Positions 1 to 5,374 of a DNA stretch of 8,660 nt are shown one piece after another; the stretch's first letter is position 1; the number at the start of each line of letters is the position of its first letter. Where the stretch lies: assembly GCA_903886985.1 (NCBI GenBank), contig CAISOI010000192.1:1-8660 (forward strand), written 5' to 3'. Under the pieces are notes generated by a model. It made no database searches. It saw only the letters and a list, made by a program, of their open reading frames with translations, and was not told the origin of the DNA. Source of the DNA: an uncultured Chthonomonas sp. Its GTDB lineage: Bacteria; Armatimonadota; Chthonomonadetes; Chthonomonadales; CAJBBX01. Made by a program: the position numbers and the translations under genes.

Positions 1-875
1 GCAAAGGGATGCCCTGTCCACACTGCAATGGAATTGCCATCAATCTGAGCAATGTAACTATCACGCCTGTTAGACGCAAATTCGGCGCCGAATACATATT
101 GGGTCATGTGTTTCCGCATGTTGGGAATCGGGTTGGCACCGGACGAAACCAAATAGCCAAGGTTAGCAAACCACTGTATATCTCGACCGGTTCGATACCG
201 GATATCGAGGTCAACTCCCAAGTCCGCGGAGCCGCTTCCCAAAAGTAAGCCAGAACTACCAGTCGGCAGCTTTAGTGCAACTCTTGCGGCCACTCCTGCT
301 CGCGGCGAGCTCAGCAAAGATCGTTTCCAGCTTACGGAAACGTCTCCAAGGCCAAATGCATTACCTTGATTAACAATTACTTTGCCACTTGAATCTGTTA
401 GAAACAAGTTACTATGATAAGGTGCAAAGGACGTTCTACCCGCCGGATTGTCTTGGGTGGCTGGAATTGCTAAGAACTTATGCCACGAATTCATAATTTC
501 ATCCAGCACCCCGCCATTGCGATAGAGTATCGGAACGAAAAAGCTGATCTCAGATTTGTGTGCGAGGCCCTTACTCCAACTGAGCGCAATTCTGTCAATT
601 TCATTATCTTCCAGAACCTTAATTGCACCATAGTTTGCAGGCGCAAGCATGTTATTAATTAAGTCCAGTTGAGCAGATGCGCGAACTTGACCCGGTGAAA
701 TAATATCTGGCAATTCAGGGCGAAATTGCATGAAGAGCAGGTTATATGGGCGGGAATTACGGATGGAAACTGGGCCCTTGAACGGACCATTATCGTCTGC
801 CCTTATTAACTGACAAGAACTTATCACAGTTGCTGATAAGCAAAAGACCGAAGCGATCAAGTGGGACCGAATCAC
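1..875 (-). CDS. DUF3187 family secreted/outer-membrane-type protein, C-terminus off the window
   Basis: Reading the minus strand from a GTG at 875-873 gives 291 uninterrupted codons to the left edge, so the gene is 3'-partial. Residues 1-26 look like a Sec signal: a short basic start (VIRSH), a hydrophobic stretch, then either a lipobox-like ISSC (C21) or a signal peptidase I site after IRA (26). The mature part opens with GPVSIRNSRPYNLLF and continues through DNEIDRIALSW, a GGVLDEIMNSWH segment, NPAGR, a GLGD motif and ALKLPTGSSG followed by GSGSADLG. This order matches my memory of DUF3187, a family of unknown function that looks like an outer-membrane beta-rich protein. The start is chosen because GGAG (889-886) lies 10 bases upstream. 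An alternative in-frame GTG at 884 overlaps the upstream stop as GTGA but has no room for that site. It begins 5 bases after the PhyH-like gene, so the two are probably co-transcribed. Function unknown. Confidence 0.82.
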   Translation of the reverse strand, partial: MIRSHLIASVFCLSATVISSCQLIRADDNGPFKGPVSIRNSRPYNLLFMQFRPELPDIISPGQVRASAQLDLINNMLAPANYGAIKVLEDNEIDRIALSWSKGLAHKSEISFFVPILYRNGGVLDEIMNSWHKFLAIPATQDNPAGRTSFAPYHSNLFLTDSSGKVIVNQGNAFGLGDVSVSWKRSLLSSPRAGVAARVALKLPTGSSGLLLGSGSADLGVDLDIRYRTGRDIQWFANLGYLVSSGANPIPNMRKHMTQYVFGAEFASNRRDSYIAQIDGNSIAVWTGHPF

Positions 876-880
876 TCTAT

Positions 881-1699
881 TCACTCTCCATACACTAGAG
901 GGTTGATAAGTGACGCTGCAAGGTCGCCAGCGCTCTGTCCGGGAAACCATGTTTCGAGATCTCGTTGCCGATTGGGGTTATCGGGTGGGTTGATTCTGGC
1001 GCCATCGGCATAATAGATGATTGTCATTACTTCACGCATTGTGTCCGTGCTGTTCCCGGGAGCACTATGGAGAGTCCAGCCAGAATGAAAAGTTGCATCG
1101 CCTGCTTTCATGGCTCCACTGTGCGTTAGGTTGTATCCCTTTTTGCTGACCATATCTCTGAAGTGCTGCTCAGATTTGTCAGAGATTTCCATATGACCGA
1201 GAAACCCTTTACGATGCGATCCACTTGCGAAAGTCATCGTACCCATCTCTTCGCTGACATCCACCAGTGGCATCCACATAGTAATGCAGTTATCCGTGTC
1301 CATCGGCCAATAGTATTGGTCTTGGTGCCACGGAGTATGCCCACCATGTGGTTCTTTGAATAATGCCTGATCGTGGTAAAGTCGAACTCCAGAAACACCC
1401 ATTAGCTTTGCCGCAATACCCGCGAACCGTGTTGCGAGCGTAAATTCGCTGACGGTTTTATCATGAACCCACAGGTTCATAACCTGCAGGAATGCTTTGC
1501 CGTAAGTGTCGCGTTCGCTGAGTGGCCGAGTTTCATTGTTTCGTTCCATTGTGGCTCGGAGAATTTCACTTCTCCACTTCGCGATTTCGTTGGCAGGACA
1601 GACGTTTGGAAGCAAGATATGACCACTATTGTTGTATTGGGATACCTTTTCCGGGGACAGGGCATAAGCATCAGTAAGGGCATCACAATTGTCGGTCAT
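881..1699 (-). CDS. Phytanoyl-CoA dioxygenase (PhyH) family Fe(II)/2-oxoglutarate oxygenase
   Basis: This 272-residue protein has the size and layout of bacterial PhyH-type oxygenases, cytoplasmic enzymes that hydroxylate a small substrate using Fe(II), O2 and 2-oxoglutarate. The iron-binding facial triad is visible: H125 and D127 in PWHQDQYYW, and H211 in TLHSAPGNS. R222 in MREVMTIIYY is the expected 2-oxoglutarate carboxylate-binding arginine. The jelly-roll core also shows MWMPLVDV and the GTMTFASGSH segment that precedes the distal half. No signal peptide is seen. The ATG at 1699 is supported by GGAG 6 bases upstream. It is the first gene of a two-gene unit with the DUF3187 gene 5 bases downstream. 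A terminator at 1771-1800 insulates it from the ATPase gene upstream. An AT-rich TATTAT-like -10 lies near 1731-1736, but no convincing -35 was found. The substrate cannot be told: the family covers phytanoyl-CoA, ectoine, halogenation and natural-product tailoring reactions. Confidence 0.9.
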   Translation of the reverse strand: MTDNCDALTDAYALSPEKVSQYNNSGHILLPNVCPANEIAKWRSEILRATMERNNETRPLSERDTYGKAFLQVMNLWVHDKTVSEFTLATRFAGIAAKLMGVSGVRLYHDQALFKEPHGGHTPWHQDQYYWPMDTDNCITMWMPLVDVSEEMGTMTFASGSHRKGFLGHMEISDKSEQHFRDMVSKKGYNLTHSGAMKAGDATFHSGWTLHSAPGNSTDTMREVMTIIYYADGARINPPDNPNRQRDLETWFPGQSAGDLAASLINPLVYGE

Positions 1700-1770
1700 T
1701 CATATCTCCGTTGCGTGAATGTTGATTGATATAATATTCGTTCTGTTTTGCGAATTTGCCTGCATCAAAT

Positions 1771-1800
1771 GAAAATTCCCTGCCGCTATTGGCAGGGAAT
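1771..1800 (-). terminator. Rho-independent terminator of the GspE/PilB-like gene
   Basis: A perfect 10-bp inverted repeat (ATTCCCTGCC at 1775-1784, GGCAGGGAAT at 1791-1800) encloses a 6-base loop. On the minus strand the stem is followed by a short T-rich run (TTTCATTT). It lies 24 bases past the stop codon of the ATPase gene and before the PhyH-like gene, so it should end the ATPase transcript. On the plus strand no T-run follows, so it is not obviously bidirectional. Confidence 0.8.
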
Positions 1801-1823
1801 ACGGTGGTAATTGGGCAATATGT

Positions 1824-3155
1824 TTACTCTTCTTCACCTTCATCTTCAGTAGTGTCGTCATCTTCCTCCCCAGATTCAGCCATGTCGGACAGATCCATTC
1901 CGGCACTTGTGTAGACAGCGTGAATGACTTCGCTAGGGGTGGTTACCCCACGGAATACTTTATCCATTCCGTCCTCAAGCATGGTGCGCATTCCCTGAGC
2001 TTTTGCTGCCGCAGCGAGTTTCTGCATAGAAGCACCACTCGCGATGATCTGGCGAATCTTGTGAGTGTTCATCAAGAGCTCAAACACACCAACACGCCCC
2101 TTATATCCACTGTTGCGACAATTGTTGCATCCTCGACCGTGATAGAATGTCTTGTTTGCTGCCTCTTTCGGTGTGAGATTCAGCGCAAAGAGCTCTTCTT
2201 CATTGGGTGTATATGCCTCTTTGCATTGAGGACAAATTACACGGACCAGTCGCTGCCCCAAGATGCAGACTACCGTAGAAGCGATAAGATAAGGTTCGCC
2301 ACCCATGTCTATCATACGACCTAGTGTTTCGACAGCGTTGTTTGTGTGAAGCGTTGTCAGAACAAGGTGACCTGTTAGACTTGCTTGAATTCCGATGTGA
2401 AGGGATTCAGGGTCTCGCATTTCTCCAACCATCATGACATCAGGGTCCTGGCGAAGGAACGAACGCATCACCTTGGCAAATCCCATTTTGTCGGTGACTT
2501 GAACCTGAGTAATATTGTCTTGAAATTCGTATTCGACCGGGTCTTCAACCGTGACAATGTTTCGTTTGGCACGATCGAGTTTGTTAAGAGTTGCGTAGAG
2601 CGTTGAAGTCTTTCCGGAACCCGTTGGACCTGTAACAATGATCATTCCGTATGGTGTCTGAATTGATCGTAGCCAGTGTTGTTGAACGTCCGGGGGCATA
2701 CCCAGAATGGAGATATCAATTCGTACGCTGGCAGGATCGAGAAGTCTCATAACGACCTTCTCGCCATTAAGCGAAGGAAGAATAGATACACGGGCGCTGA
2801 ACCGTCTGCCTGAATATTCCATATCAATACGACCGTCTTGTGCCTGACGCCGTTCGTCAATGTGCATTGAAGCCGCTAGCTTCAACCGGGCAAGTACCGC
2901 GGAAGCGTGGTCGTTATTGAAACTTCCCAATTGATGCATCTGTCCGTCAATTCGGAGGCGTATGCGCATCTGATTACGTTCCGGCTGGAGGTGGATATCA
3001 GACGCACCTGCGTCTAGAGCTTCAGTAAAAACTTTATCTACAATCTGCACTCCGACTGCGGCTGCATCCCCGCCCATCTCTCGGGCAGTTCCACCTTCTC
3101 TGAGAATTAACCTGAATTTACGTCCGGTGTTAGGGGTTACTGTGGTTCCAGCCAT
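1824..3155 (-). CDS. GspE/PulE/PilB family type II secretion / type IV pilus assembly ATPase (short N-terminus)
   Basis: A 443-residue cytoplasmic hexameric ATPase of the type that powers pilus extension or pseudopilus assembly. Visible motifs: an N2 domain with ASDIHLQPE (51-59) and RLRIDG (66-71); Walker A GPTGSGKT (176-183); Asp box VEDPVEYE (203-210); Walker B MMVGEMRD (241-248); His box TGHLVLTTLH (261-270). The tetracysteine zinc site is formed by C308/C311 and C343/C346, which is typical of GspE/PilB and absent from PilT. The protein starts only about 30 residues before the N2 domain, so the N-terminal GspE_N/MshEN region of usual 550-600-residue members is missing. The last ~18 residues are almost all Glu, Asp, Thr and Ser. 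The ATG is preceded by GGAG at a 7-base spacing and by a good promoter, so the short N-terminus looks real. It is divergent from the pilin-like gene at 3765. No other pilus assembly gene is in view. Confidence 0.92.
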   Translation of the reverse strand: MAGTTVTPNTGRKFRLILREGGTAREMGGDAAAVGVQIVDKVFTEALDAGASDIHLQPERNQMRIRLRIDGQMHQLGSFNNDHASAVLARLKLAASMHIDERRQAQDGRIDMEYSGRRFSARVSILPSLNGEKVVMRLLDPASVRIDISILGMPPDVQQHWLRSIQTPYGMIIVTGPTGSGKTSTLYATLNKLDRAKRNIVTVEDPVEYEFQDNITQVQVTDKMGFAKVMRSFLRQDPDVMMVGEMRDPESLHIGIQASLTGHLVLTTLHTNNAVETLGRMIDMGGEPYLIASTVVCILGQRLVRVICPQCKEAYTPNEEELFALNLTPKEAANKTFYHGRGCNNCRNSGYKGRVGVFELLMNTHKIRQIIASGASMQKLAAAAKAQGMRTMLEDGMDKVFRGVTTPSEVIHAVYTSAGMDLSDMAESGEEDDDTTEDEGEEE

Positions 3156-3191
3156 TCTGTAGCTCCGTTTGAGAAATGTTTTGGATGGTGA

Positions 3192-3220
3192 ATTATAACA
3201 CGGTCAATAGGCAATGTCGA
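3192..3220 (-). promoter_or_regulatory. Sigma-70-type promoter of the GspE/PilB-like gene
   Basis: On the minus strand a TCGACA box (3220-3215, one mismatch to TTGACA) is separated by exactly 17 bases from a perfect TATAAT (3197-3192). Transcription would start near 3185, giving a leader of about 30 bases with a GGAG ribosome binding site before the ATG at 3155. Confidence 0.7.
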
Positions 3221-3402
3221 GAAAACACTCCGCCCCAAGTACCAGTATCCAATAGGACGGTTAATAAGCTTGGAATCAGCGTCGACAGATCGCCTTTAGG
3301 ATTTAGTTAATAATGCTTATAGCTGGGATTTGGGTTACCACAGTCTTTCGAATAAAGGTGAACTTCGTCTTAAGAGTAGAAATGGTTCGGTAATAATGTT
3401 AC

Positions 3403-3431
3403 TTGACGACAGTTCGCAAAACCTATATACT
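3403..3431 (+). promoter_or_regulatory. Sigma-70-type promoter driving the riboswitch leader
   Basis: TTGACG (3403-3408) and TATACT (3426-3431) are separated by 17 bases, close to the consensus. A start near 3438 would place the whole aptamer in the transcript and give a leader of about 325 bases before the pilin-like gene. Confidence 0.72.
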
Positions 3432-3468
3432 TAGATTGTTGTAAGTCGTACCCAACTTAATAGTGTAG

Positions 3469-3580
3469 CTGTAGGAGTTATGGAAGTGCCATAACCTTGT
3501 TTGGGGGAAGCCGGTGAAAGTCCGGCACAGTCCCGCTGCGGTAAGTTTCTTAGGAAGCAAGTCCGAATGCCCGCCTACAG
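3469..3580 (+). ncRNA. Cobalamin (vitamin B12) riboswitch aptamer
   Basis: Several hallmarks of the cobalamin aptamer appear in the right order. A closing helix is formed by CTGTAGG (3469-3475) and CCTACAG (3574-3580). A hairpin GTTATGG/CCATAAC lies at 3477-3495. The junction GGGGGAA leads into the stem GCCGG/CCGGC (3510-3514 with 3522-3526) around TGAAAGT. The conserved ACAGTCCCGCTGCGGTAA core is at 3527-3544. A small stem GTTTC/GAAGC follows, then a B12 box AAGTCCGAATGCCCGCC (3559-3575). The aptamer binds adenosyl- or other cobalamins in known cases; the exact ligand class cannot be told here. It lies just downstream of a strong promoter and upstream of an intrinsic terminator, so cobalamin is expected to switch off transcription of the downstream pilin-like/iron-sulfur operon. 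Boundaries may be off by some bases, since the loop that docks onto L5 was not located with confidence. Confidence 0.88.
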
Positions 3581-3672
3581 TGAATCTCAATGTCCCTTCG
3601 CGAGAAAAGGGTGTGATGGTAAACTGCTAGCAGGTGTTGAATCTCTTGCAAATCAGTCCGGTCCAATCATAT

Positions 3673-3697
3673 CCATCCTAGTTAGGATGGTTTTTTT
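3673..3697 (+). terminator. Intrinsic terminator of the riboswitch expression platform
   Basis: CCATCCT (3673-3679) and AGGATGG (3684-3690) form a 7-bp stem with a 4-base AGTT loop, followed by seven Ts (3691-3697). It lies about 90 bases after the B12 aptamer and 68 bases before the pilin-like ATG, which is a standard expression-platform position. A GATGG at 3615-3619 could pair with the left arm CCATC and serve as part of an antiterminator; this pairing is only a suggestion. Confidence 0.85.
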
Positions 3698-3764
3698 GTG
3701 CCTGAATTGCCGTCTCATCTCGCACAGACTTGTTTAGTCACAAGAACTAACGGAATGGAGAGAG

Positions 3765-4514
3765 ATGATGAAAATGTCGAGAATAAAGGGTTTTACACTG
3801 ATTGAGTTGTTAGTGGTTATTGCTATTATTGCAATACTTGCTGCAATTCTGTTTCCTGTGTTTGCTAGCGCACGGGAAAAAGCACGTCAAGCTAGTTGCC
3901 AATCGAATCTAAAGCAGTTGTCACTGGCAACTTTGATGTATGTTCAAGACTCCGATGAGGTATTTCCATTGGCACAGTACTCTGATGGTCTCACTTACTG
4001 GTTTGGTGTGTGCGTTGCAAACTGCGGAACCGCCAACAGAACCTGGGACAAGTCAAAGGGGCTTTTGTTTCCGTATATGAGAAATCACCAAGTGCAAAAG
4101 TGCGCGAGTTGGACCGGCAAAAGCAAATTCGGTGATGGTAATGGATACGGCTATAACTACGGGTACGTAGGCTCAGACTATTATTTAACCTATAATTGGC
4201 CGCCAGCCAACCCTGCTTCTTTGGCAGCCTTTAGCGGCAGTTCAGACAAAGTATTGTTTGCTGACAGCGGTTATGTTAATCTTCCATGGTATGGTGGGGA
4301 TGGCACAATGGTAGAGACACCATATATCGATCCACCCTCGGGATGGTACGGGGATCCTACGGTCGATTTCCGGCATGTTGATAGCCGAAAGATCATCAAT
4401 GCTTCTAACAAGACAGTAAGTTCCAATGGAGTTGCAGACATAGCCTACCTCGACGGTCATGTTAAAGGGTCAAAGCAAGACAACGTGAAAGACACAAATT
4501 TCACAAGGGATTAG
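3765..4514 (+). CDS. Prepilin-like DUF1559 / H-X9-DG family protein, riboswitch-controlled
   Basis: A 249-residue exported protein with a class III (type IV prepilin) signal. A short basic leader ends in KG, the predicted prepilin peptidase cleavage is between G9 and F10, E14 is the conserved Glu5 of the mature pilin, and residues 11-33 form the hydrophobic helix. The next part (AREKARQASCQSNLKQL) is typical of the DUF1559/prepilin-like paralogues. The C-terminus ends with DIAYLDGHVKG, the DG part of the H-X9-DG signature, but H204 stands about 25 residues before D230, so the linker is longer than usual. The middle is rich in Gly, Tyr and Trp (126-146), with cysteines C45, C83, C87 and C113. 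Starts at 3765, 3768 and 3774 are all possible: GGAG (3757-3760) is 4 bases from the first and 7 from the second. It is preceded by a B12 riboswitch and terminator and followed after 2 bases by a BFD-like gene. Its function is unknown. Confidence 0.9.
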   Translation: MMKMSRIKGFTLIELLVVIAIIAILAAILFPVFASAREKARQASCQSNLKQLSLATLMYVQDSDEVFPLAQYSDGLTYWFGVCVANCGTANRTWDKSKGLLFPYMRNHQVQKCASWTGKSKFGDGNGYGYNYGYVGSDYYLTYNWPPANPASLAAFSGSSDKVLFADSGYVNLPWYGGDGTMVETPYIDPPSGWYGDPTVDFRHVDSRKIINASNKTVSSNGVADIAYLDGHVKGSKQDNVKDTNFTRD

Positions 4515-4516
4515 AG

Positions 4517-4750
4517 ATGGGCTATCAAGTAACCGCATGCATATGTTATCGAACCAACTTCTACAATCTCAAATTATTGGCGAAAGCCAATAATTTGAGT
4601 ACCGTAGATGAGGTCGCAGAGTTGACGGGATGTAGCACTGGGTGTGGCTTGTGCAGACCCTATATTGCTACGATGTTGGCGACGGGAAAAACTGAATTCG
4701 GTCTGGACGATGAACTCGTTGAAGCAGAAGAACCTTCAACCTTATTCTGA
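4517..4750 (+). CDS. BFD-like [2Fe-2S]-binding small protein
   Basis: A 77-residue soluble protein. Its cysteines fit the bacterioferritin-associated ferredoxin pattern: C8-x-C10, then 32 residues, then C43-x2-C46. The region between (LSTVDEVAELTGCSTGCGLC) resembles the helical BFD fold that holds a [2Fe-2S] cluster. There is an extra Cys at 39. BFD domains occur as free electron carriers (Bfd), in nitrite reductase, in NifU and in flavoprotein oxidoreductases; here the domain stands alone with a short acidic tail. The ATG is only 2 bases after the stop of the pilin-like gene, with AAGGGA about 7 bases upstream, so both should be translated from one B12-riboswitch mRNA. Codons 18-28 encode a perfect hairpin (4568-4599). 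The last 9 bases overlap the end of scpB on the other strand. Its partner protein is not evident. Confidence 0.8.
   Translation: MGYQVTACICYRTNFYNLKLLAKANNLSTVDEVAELTGCSTGCGLCRPYIATMLATGKTEFGLDDELVEAEEPSTLF
4568..4599 (+). repeat. Perfect 14-bp inverted repeat with GAAA loop inside the BFD-like gene
   Basis: CTCAAATTATTGGC (4568-4581) and GCCAATAATTTGAG (4586-4599) are exact reverse complements around GAAA (4582-4585), a GNRA tetraloop closed by a C-G pair. No T-run follows, so it is not a normal terminator. It is translated as residues 18-28 of the BFD-like protein. In RNA it would be a very stable hairpin about 50 bases after the start codon; possible roles are mRNA processing or stability, or pausing of the ribosome. 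Confidence 0.85.
4718..4740. terminator. Possible weak terminator hairpin at the end of the BFD-like gene
   Basis: GTTGAAG (4718-4724) and CTTCAAC (4734-4740) form a 7-bp stem with a 9-base loop at the convergent end of the BFD-like and scpB genes. On the plus strand it is followed only by CTTATTCTG, a poor T-run, so termination activity is doubtful. Confidence 0.25.
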
Positions 4751-5374
4751 TGTATTTTGCTCTGAATCCTCCGCGATGTCCTCTTCCAGTAATTCTTCTG
4801 CGCTTTCAAGTTCGTCCGTCGTCAATTGTAGAGAGTTATCCGGAGGAGGGGACACTGGTTTTACATCTCCATCCATAATTCCTTCCAGAGAAGGAAGCTC
4901 CGATATATCACCAATGGCAAAATAATGTAGGAATTCCGGTGTTGTCGTGTAGAGGATGGGACGTCCAAGGGCTTGTTTTCTTCCCGCCTCCTGGATGAGT
5001 TTGCGGTCCAGTAGAGTCTTAACGACGCCACCTACGGACACTCCGCGCACCGCTTCAATTTCTGGTTGAGTGATTGGCTGTCGATAAGCAATGATGGCAA
5101 TGGTCTCAAGGGCAGGACGTGAAAGTTTGTTGGAACCTCTGGCCAACAACCGAGCTATAGTTTCAGCACACTCTGGGACAGTTGAAAGTTGAAAGCCTCC
5201 ACCAATATGAAGTACCTGGAGACCACTTTTGCGCTCTTGTAGATCCTCCTGAAGCTGGGATATGAGCGCCGGAATTTCAAATTCTTCCAACTGCAGCGCA
5301 CGTGCTAAATCTTTAGAGGGAAGAGGCTCGCCTGCAACAAATAACAGTGCTTCGAGGTGTGCGGTCACTTTCAT
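4742..5374 (-). CDS. scpB: ScpB, winged-helix subunit of the SMC-ScpAB condensin
   Basis: A 210-residue cytoplasmic protein with the two winged-helix domains of ScpB, which dimerises and binds the kleisin ScpA in the chromosome-organising SMC complex. Family marks are HLEALLFVAGEPL at the N-terminus, LSRPALETIAIIAYRQP followed by ITQPEIEAVRGV (84-112) in the second winged helix, and GRPILYTTTPEFLHYF (137-152). After about residue 165 the protein is a low-complexity acidic tail, usual for ScpB. The ATG at 5374 overlaps the scpA stop as ATGA, with GAGAG 9 bases upstream, so the two are translationally coupled. Its 3' end overlaps the convergent BFD-like gene by 9 bases, and no clear terminator lies between. 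Confidence 0.95.
   Translation of the reverse strand: MKVTAHLEALLFVAGEPLPSKDLARALQLEEFEIPALISQLQEDLQERKSGLQVLHIGGGFQLSTVPECAETIARLLARGSNKLSRPALETIAIIAYRQPITQPEIEAVRGVSVGGVVKTLLDRKLIQEAGRKQALGRPILYTTTPEFLHYFAIGDISELPSLEGIMDGDVKPVSPPPDNSLQLTTDELESAEELLEEDIAEDSEQNTSE

Larger units (their letters stand above)
3156..3764. other. 609-base divergent intergenic region with riboswitch leader
   Basis: This stretch holds no credible protein gene. Going rightwards it contains the minus-strand promoter of the ATPase gene (3192-3220), about 180 bases in which nothing clear was seen (3221-3402), a plus-strand promoter (3403-3431), a cobalamin riboswitch aptamer (3469-3580), a linker of about 90 bases, an intrinsic terminator (3673-3697) and a ribosome binding site (GGAGAG, 3757-3762) for the pilin-like gene. 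Confidence 0.8.

Noticed and set aside
9..662. Plus-strand reading frames at 9-248 and 480-662
   Set aside because: They are opposite the continuous DUF3187 frame on the minus strand, which has recognisable family motifs and a signal peptide.
1700..1906. 68-codon minus-strand frame between the ATPase and PhyH-like genes
   Set aside because: Overlaps the ATPase acidic tail in another frame and reads through the terminator hairpin.
3313..3393. 26-codon frame starting at ATG 3313 in the divergent intergenic region
   Set aside because: No ribosome binding site, no recognisable sequence, and it sits upstream of the mapped-by-eye promoter at 3403-3431.
3501..3737. 78-codon plus-strand reading frame in the intergenic region
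   Set aside because: It lies across the cobalamin aptamer and the terminator; its sequence is explained by RNA structure and has no protein-family resemblance.
4644..4925. 93-codon plus-strand frame overlapping the BFD-like and scpB genes
   Set aside because: Ser-rich shadow of the acidic ScpB tail on the opposite strand; no start signal.
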